This document shows, one piece after another, positions 5,892-8,528 of a stretch of 8,528 nucleotides of DNA. Under the pieces are notes generated by a model. The model was not told the DNA's origin, did not search any database, and saw only the letters and a program-made list of their open reading frames with translations. Origin of the DNA: Polaromonas sp. Its GTDB lineage: Bacteria > Pseudomonadota > Gammaproteobacteria > Burkholderiales > Burkholderiaceae_C. Location of the stretch: the NCBI GenBank assembly GCA_028292345.1, contig JAQGMN010000342.1, positions 1-8,528 of the forward strand, in the 5' to 3' direction. A program made the position numbers and the translations under genes. Each line of letters starts with the position of its first letter. Position 1 is the stretch's first letter.

Positions 5892-7496
5892 TCAACCCTG
5901 CGCAACCAGGATTTTTGTGTAGGGATGCTGCGGCGCATCCAGCACCGACCGCACCGGACCCGATTCGACGATTTCGCCGTCCTTCATCACCAACACCTCA
6001 TGGGCCATGGCGCGGATCACGTCGATGTCGTGCGTGATGAGCAGGTAGCTCAGGCCGCGCTCGCGCTGCAGCCGCTGCAGCAGCCCGAGCACCTGCTTTT
6101 GAATCGTCACGTCGAGCGCACTCGTCGGTTCATCCAGCACCAGCAGACTGGGATTGACGATCAGCACCCGGGCAATCGCCAGACGCTGGCGCTGCCCGCC
6201 CGAGAATTCATGCGGATAGCGGCGCAGCAACCCCGGAAACTGCGCTTCGCCCATGCCCACGTCGGCCAGCGATTGCTCGACGCGCGCTCTTCTTTCGCCC
6301 TGGCTCAGCAAAGGCTCGTGCACCAGCAGGCCTTCTTCCACGATCGCCTCGACCGTCATGCGCGGCGACAGCGAGGAAAACGGGTCCTGGAACACCACCT
6401 GGACCACCTTGCGGATGGCCTTGTTGCCAGCGGCCTGCCGGCTCCACGACTGGCCGGCCGCCTGCAGTTGGCCGGAGAACTTCAGCAGCCCCAGACTGGC
6501 CAGCGCCAGCGTGGACTTGCCGGAGCCCGACTCGCCCACGATGCCCAGCGTTCTACCGGCCGGAATGGCAAAGCTCGCGTCCTTGACAGCGACAAACTCA
6601 CCGCTTCGGAACCAGCCCCGCAGACCCGGAACAGCCACCGGATAAGCCACGCGCAACTCGCTGGCCCGCATGACCGGCTGGCATGGACTGAAATCCGGGC
6701 GGGCATCATCGACATCCCGTACGGGTTTGCTGTCGATCAGCCTGCGCGTATAGGCATGCTGCGGCCGCGCAAACACGTCGGCCACCTTGCCCTGCTCGAC
6801 GATATGGCCGTTTTCCATGACCGCCACCCGGTCGGCAAAGCGGCGCACCAGGTTGAGGTCGTGGGTGATGAGCAGCACGGCCATGCCGTTTCGCCGCTGC
6901 AAGTCCCCGAGCAGGTCCAGGATCTGTCCGCGCAGCGTGACATCGAGCGCGGTGGTCGGCTCGTCGGCCAGCAGCAGTTTGGGCCGGCACGCCAGCGCCA
7001 TGGCGATCATGGCGCGCTGGCGCTGGCCACCCGACAACTGATGTGGAAAGGAATGGGCACGCCGCTCCGGCTCCGTGATGCCCGTGTCTGCTAGTAATTT
7101 TATAGCTGCTTGCGTAGATGCAGCTTGAGTAAAACCCTCTTTTAGCTGTAAAATCTCGGCAATCTGGTCGCCCACGGTGAACAGCGGGTTCAAGGCCGTC
7201 ATCGGCTCCTGGAAAATCATGGCAATGTCCCGGCCGCGAATGCCCAGCAGCGCCCGTTCGGGCAGGGACAGCAAATCGCCCCGGCCGCCGGGCGCTTCAA
7301 ACAGCGCCTGCCCGGTGATCGCCGCATCCTGGACCAGCCGCAGCAGGCTCAGCGCGGTCACGGTCTTGCCCGAGCCCGACTCGCCCACCAGCGCCAGCTT
7401 TTCGCCGGGTGCGATGGAAAAGTCGATGCCGCGCACGACTTCCTTGCCGGCGAAGGACACGCGCAGCCCCTTGACTTCCAGCAGCGGGCCGGTCAT
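5892..7496 (-). CDS. yejF: Peptide ABC transporter, fused double ATPase (YejF type)
   Basis: This is the cytoplasmic energising subunit of a peptide/opine/nickel-family ABC importer, closest by eye to YejF of the YejABEF peptide (microcin C) importer. The 534 residues hold two complete nucleotide-binding domains in one chain. Domain 1: Walker A GESGSGKT 38-45, Q-loop Q96, signature LSGGQ 154-158, Walker B LLLADEP 174-180, switch H212. Domain 2: Walker A GESGSGKS 321-328, Q-loop Q370, signature FSGGQ 431-435, Walker B LLVLDEP 451-457, switch H489. All catalytic residues look intact in both. Oligopeptide-family C-terminal motifs (HAYTRRLI, HPYTKIL) follow each domain. The start at 7496 overlaps the permease stop as ATGA and has AAAGG 7 bases upstream; the frame stays open further upstream inside yejE but that part is not transporter-like. 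Residues about 114-136 are encoded by an AT-rich repeat-like segment. Substrate cannot be read from the ATPase. Confidence 0.93.
   Translation of the reverse strand: MTGPLLEVKGLRVSFAGKEVVRGIDFSIAPGEKLALVGESGSGKTVTALSLLRLVQDAAITGQALFEAPGGRGDLLSLPERALLGIRGRDIAMIFQEPMTALNPLFTVGDQIAEILQLKEGFTQAASTQAAIKLLADTGITEPERRAHSFPHQLSGGQRQRAMIAMALACRPKLLLADEPTTALDVTLRGQILDLLGDLQRRNGMAVLLITHDLNLVRRFADRVAVMENGHIVEQGKVADVFARPQHAYTRRLIDSKPVRDVDDARPDFSPCQPVMRASELRVAYPVAVPGLRGWFRSGEFVAVKDASFAIPAGRTLGIVGESGSGKSTLALASLGLLKFSGQLQAAGQSWSRQAAGNKAIRKVVQVVFQDPFSSLSPRMTVEAIVEEGLLVHEPLLSQGERRARVEQSLADVGMGEAQFPGLLRRYPHEFSGGQRQRLAIARVLIVNPSLLVLDEPTSALDVTIQKQVLGLLQRLQRERGLSYLLITHDIDVIRAMAHEVLVMKDGEIVESGPVRSVLDAPQHPYTKILVAQG
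7091..7156. repeat. AT-rich interspersed repeat-like segment inside yejF
   Basis: These 66 bases hold 24 G or C (about 36 percent), against clearly GC-rich flanks. On the plus strand the segment contains TTTTATAGCTGCTTGCG, then a 6-base inverted pair AGCTGC (7104-7109) and GCAGCT (7120-7125), and a second TTTTAGCTGTAAAAT. From memory, ATAGCTGCTTGCG is the core of a short sequence scattered through Comamonadaceae genomes, mostly between genes; I could not check this. It is read in frame as yejF residues about 114-136 between the Q-loop and signature motif and does not break the gene. Confidence 0.6.
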
Positions 7497-8524
7497 GGGT
7501 CTACCTTTCTGGGGTCCAGCGCATCGCGCAGCGCGTCGCCCATGAAGGTCAGCAGCAGCAGGGTAGTGACCAGCACGGCAAAGGTGGACAGCGAAATCCA
7601 CCAGGCGTCGATATTGGCCTTGCCCTGGCTCAGCAGTTCGCCCAGCGAAGGCGTTCCGGGCGGCACGCCCAGCCCCAGGAAATCGAGTGACGTCAACGCC
7701 AGGATGGCCGCGCTCATGCGAAACGGCAGGAAGGTCACCACGGGCGTCAGGCTGTTGGGCAAAATGTGCCGCCACATGATCTGCAGGTTGCCCACGCCCA
7801 GCGCCCTGGCCGCCCGCACATAGTCCATCTGCCGGTTGCGCAGGAACTCGGCGCGCACATAGTCCGACAGCCCCATCCAGCCGAACAGGCTGAGCAGCAC
7901 CAGCAGCAGCAGCGTGCTGGGCGCGAAGATGGCGCTGAAGATGATCAGCAGGTACAACTCGGGCATGGAGCCCCATATTTCCATGAAGCGCTGGCCGACC
8001 AGGTCGGTCTTGCCGCCTGCGTAGCCCTGGATCGCGCCGGCAATGACACCCATCACCACGCCGATGGCGGTCAGCGCCAGGCCGAACAGCACGCTCAGGC
8101 GAAAGCCGTAGATCAGTTGCGCCAGCAGGTCGCGGCCCCGGTCGTCGGTGCCGAACAGGTTGTCGCGTGACGGCGCGGAGGGATTGGGTTCCCTGGCGAA
8201 ATAATTGATGGTGCGCGGCCCATAAGGGTTGGGCGGATAAATCGCCCAGTTGCCGCCCTGCGTCAGCTTGTTCTGGATGAACGGGTCGAGGTAGTCGGCC
8301 GGCGTGTCGAAGTCGCCGTCGAAGGTTTTTTCCGAATAGTCCTTGACGAGCGGAAAGTAGAGCGTGCCCCGGTAGCTTGCCACCAGCGGCTTGTCGTTTG
8401 ACAGCACCTCGGCGAACAGGCTGAACACCACCAGCAGGCAGAACAGCACCAGGCTCCAGTAGCCCAGCCGGTTGCGCCGAAAGCGCTGCCAGGCGCGGCG
8501 CGATGGGGAGATTGAGGCCCCCAC
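7493..8524 (-). CDS. yejE: Peptide ABC transporter permease (YejE type); start near window edge
   Basis: This is an inner-membrane permease of the oligopeptide/dipeptide importer family (OppC-like), nearest by eye to YejE. The 343 residues match the family length. Visible parts: one N-terminal membrane segment (about 21-41), a long periplasmic loop with the YejE-like NDKPL...YFPLVKDYSE stretch (43-64), the FGTDDRGRDLLAQLIYG motif at 124-140 that opens the permease domain, membrane segments at about 142-168, 188-216, 261-285 and 307-328, and the EAA-type ATPase-contact loop RAARALGV...WRHILPN at 237-257. The only start inside the window is GTG at 8524-8522, which gives an N-terminus (SPSRRAWQRFRRNRLGYWSL) lined up with E. 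coli YejE; the frame is still open at the edge, so the true start may lie just outside. The stop overlaps the yejF start by four bases (ATGA), indicating translational coupling. A yejB-type partner should precede it. Confidence 0.93.
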   Translation of the reverse strand: MGASISPSRRAWQRFRRNRLGYWSLVLFCLLVVFSLFAEVLSNDKPLVASYRGTLYFPLVKDYSEKTFDGDFDTPADYLDPFIQNKLTQGGNWAIYPPNPYGPRTINYFAREPNPSAPSRDNLFGTDDRGRDLLAQLIYGFRLSVLFGLALTAIGVVMGVIAGAIQGYAGGKTDLVGQRFMEIWGSMPELYLLIIFSAIFAPSTLLLLVLLSLFGWMGLSDYVRAEFLRNRQMDYVRAARALGVGNLQIMWRHILPNSLTPVVTFLPFRMSAAILALTSLDFLGLGVPPGTPSLGELLSQGKANIDAWWISLSTFAVLVTTLLLLTFMGDALRDALDPRKVDP

Positions 8525-8528
8525 GCTT

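Noticed and set aside
7497..7976. N-terminal extension of yejF into yejE
   Set aside because: The frame is open upstream, but the extension reads yejE in the wrong frame and has no ABC-ATPase character, while the ATG at 7496 has a good Shine-Dalgarno sequence and the ATGA overlap.
1..8528. CRISPR array, prophage, transposase, toxin-antitoxin or defence genes
   Set aside because: I looked for regularly spaced repeats, integrase or transposase motifs and small paired genes on both strands and saw none; the window is taken up by housekeeping and transporter genes.

Overview
The window is GC-rich chromosomal DNA in which every supportable gene lies on the minus strand. Protein sequences and gene order point to a betaproteobacterium of order Burkholderiales, most likely family Comamonadaceae (Polaromonas/Rhodoferax/Acidovorax type). 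The grounds are the rimP-nusA-infB-rbfA-(truB) order, a long IF2 with an Ala/Pro-rich linker, and an AT-rich interspersed sequence at about 7091-7156 that resembles a repeat I recall from Comamonadaceae genomes. No database search was possible, so the family assignment is an inference.

Read in the direction of transcription (high to low coordinates), the window holds two blocks. Block 1 (8524 to 5892) is the end of a peptide ABC importer operon: an inner-membrane permease of the YejE type, then a double-domain ATPase of the YejF type. They are joined by a 4-base ATGA stop/start overlap. The matching yejA (binding protein) and yejB (first permease) would be expected just beyond the right edge. 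Block 2 (5688 to 1) is the conserved translation/transcription operon: rimP (30S maturation), nusA (transcription elongation, termination and antitermination), infB (initiation factor IF2), rbfA (30S maturation) and probably the first codons of truB (tRNA pseudouridine-55 synthase), cut by the left edge.

The 203-base gap between the blocks (5689-5891) is the main regulatory region. It holds a good sigma-70-like promoter (TTGCGT, 17 bases, TAGAAT). An intrinsic terminator hairpin with a U-tract lies downstream of that promoter and upstream of rimP, so block-2 transcripts from it must read through a terminator. NusA, encoded in block 2, acts at such hairpins, so a feedback attenuator is a reasonable hypothesis. 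The 79-base infB-rbfA gap holds a strong hairpin capped by a UUCG tetraloop and lacking a U-tract.

I found no new multi-gene system. The window is mostly housekeeping. The points worth a second look are the rimP leader, the infB-rbfA hairpin, and the repeat-like sequence read in frame inside the first ATPase domain of YejF.
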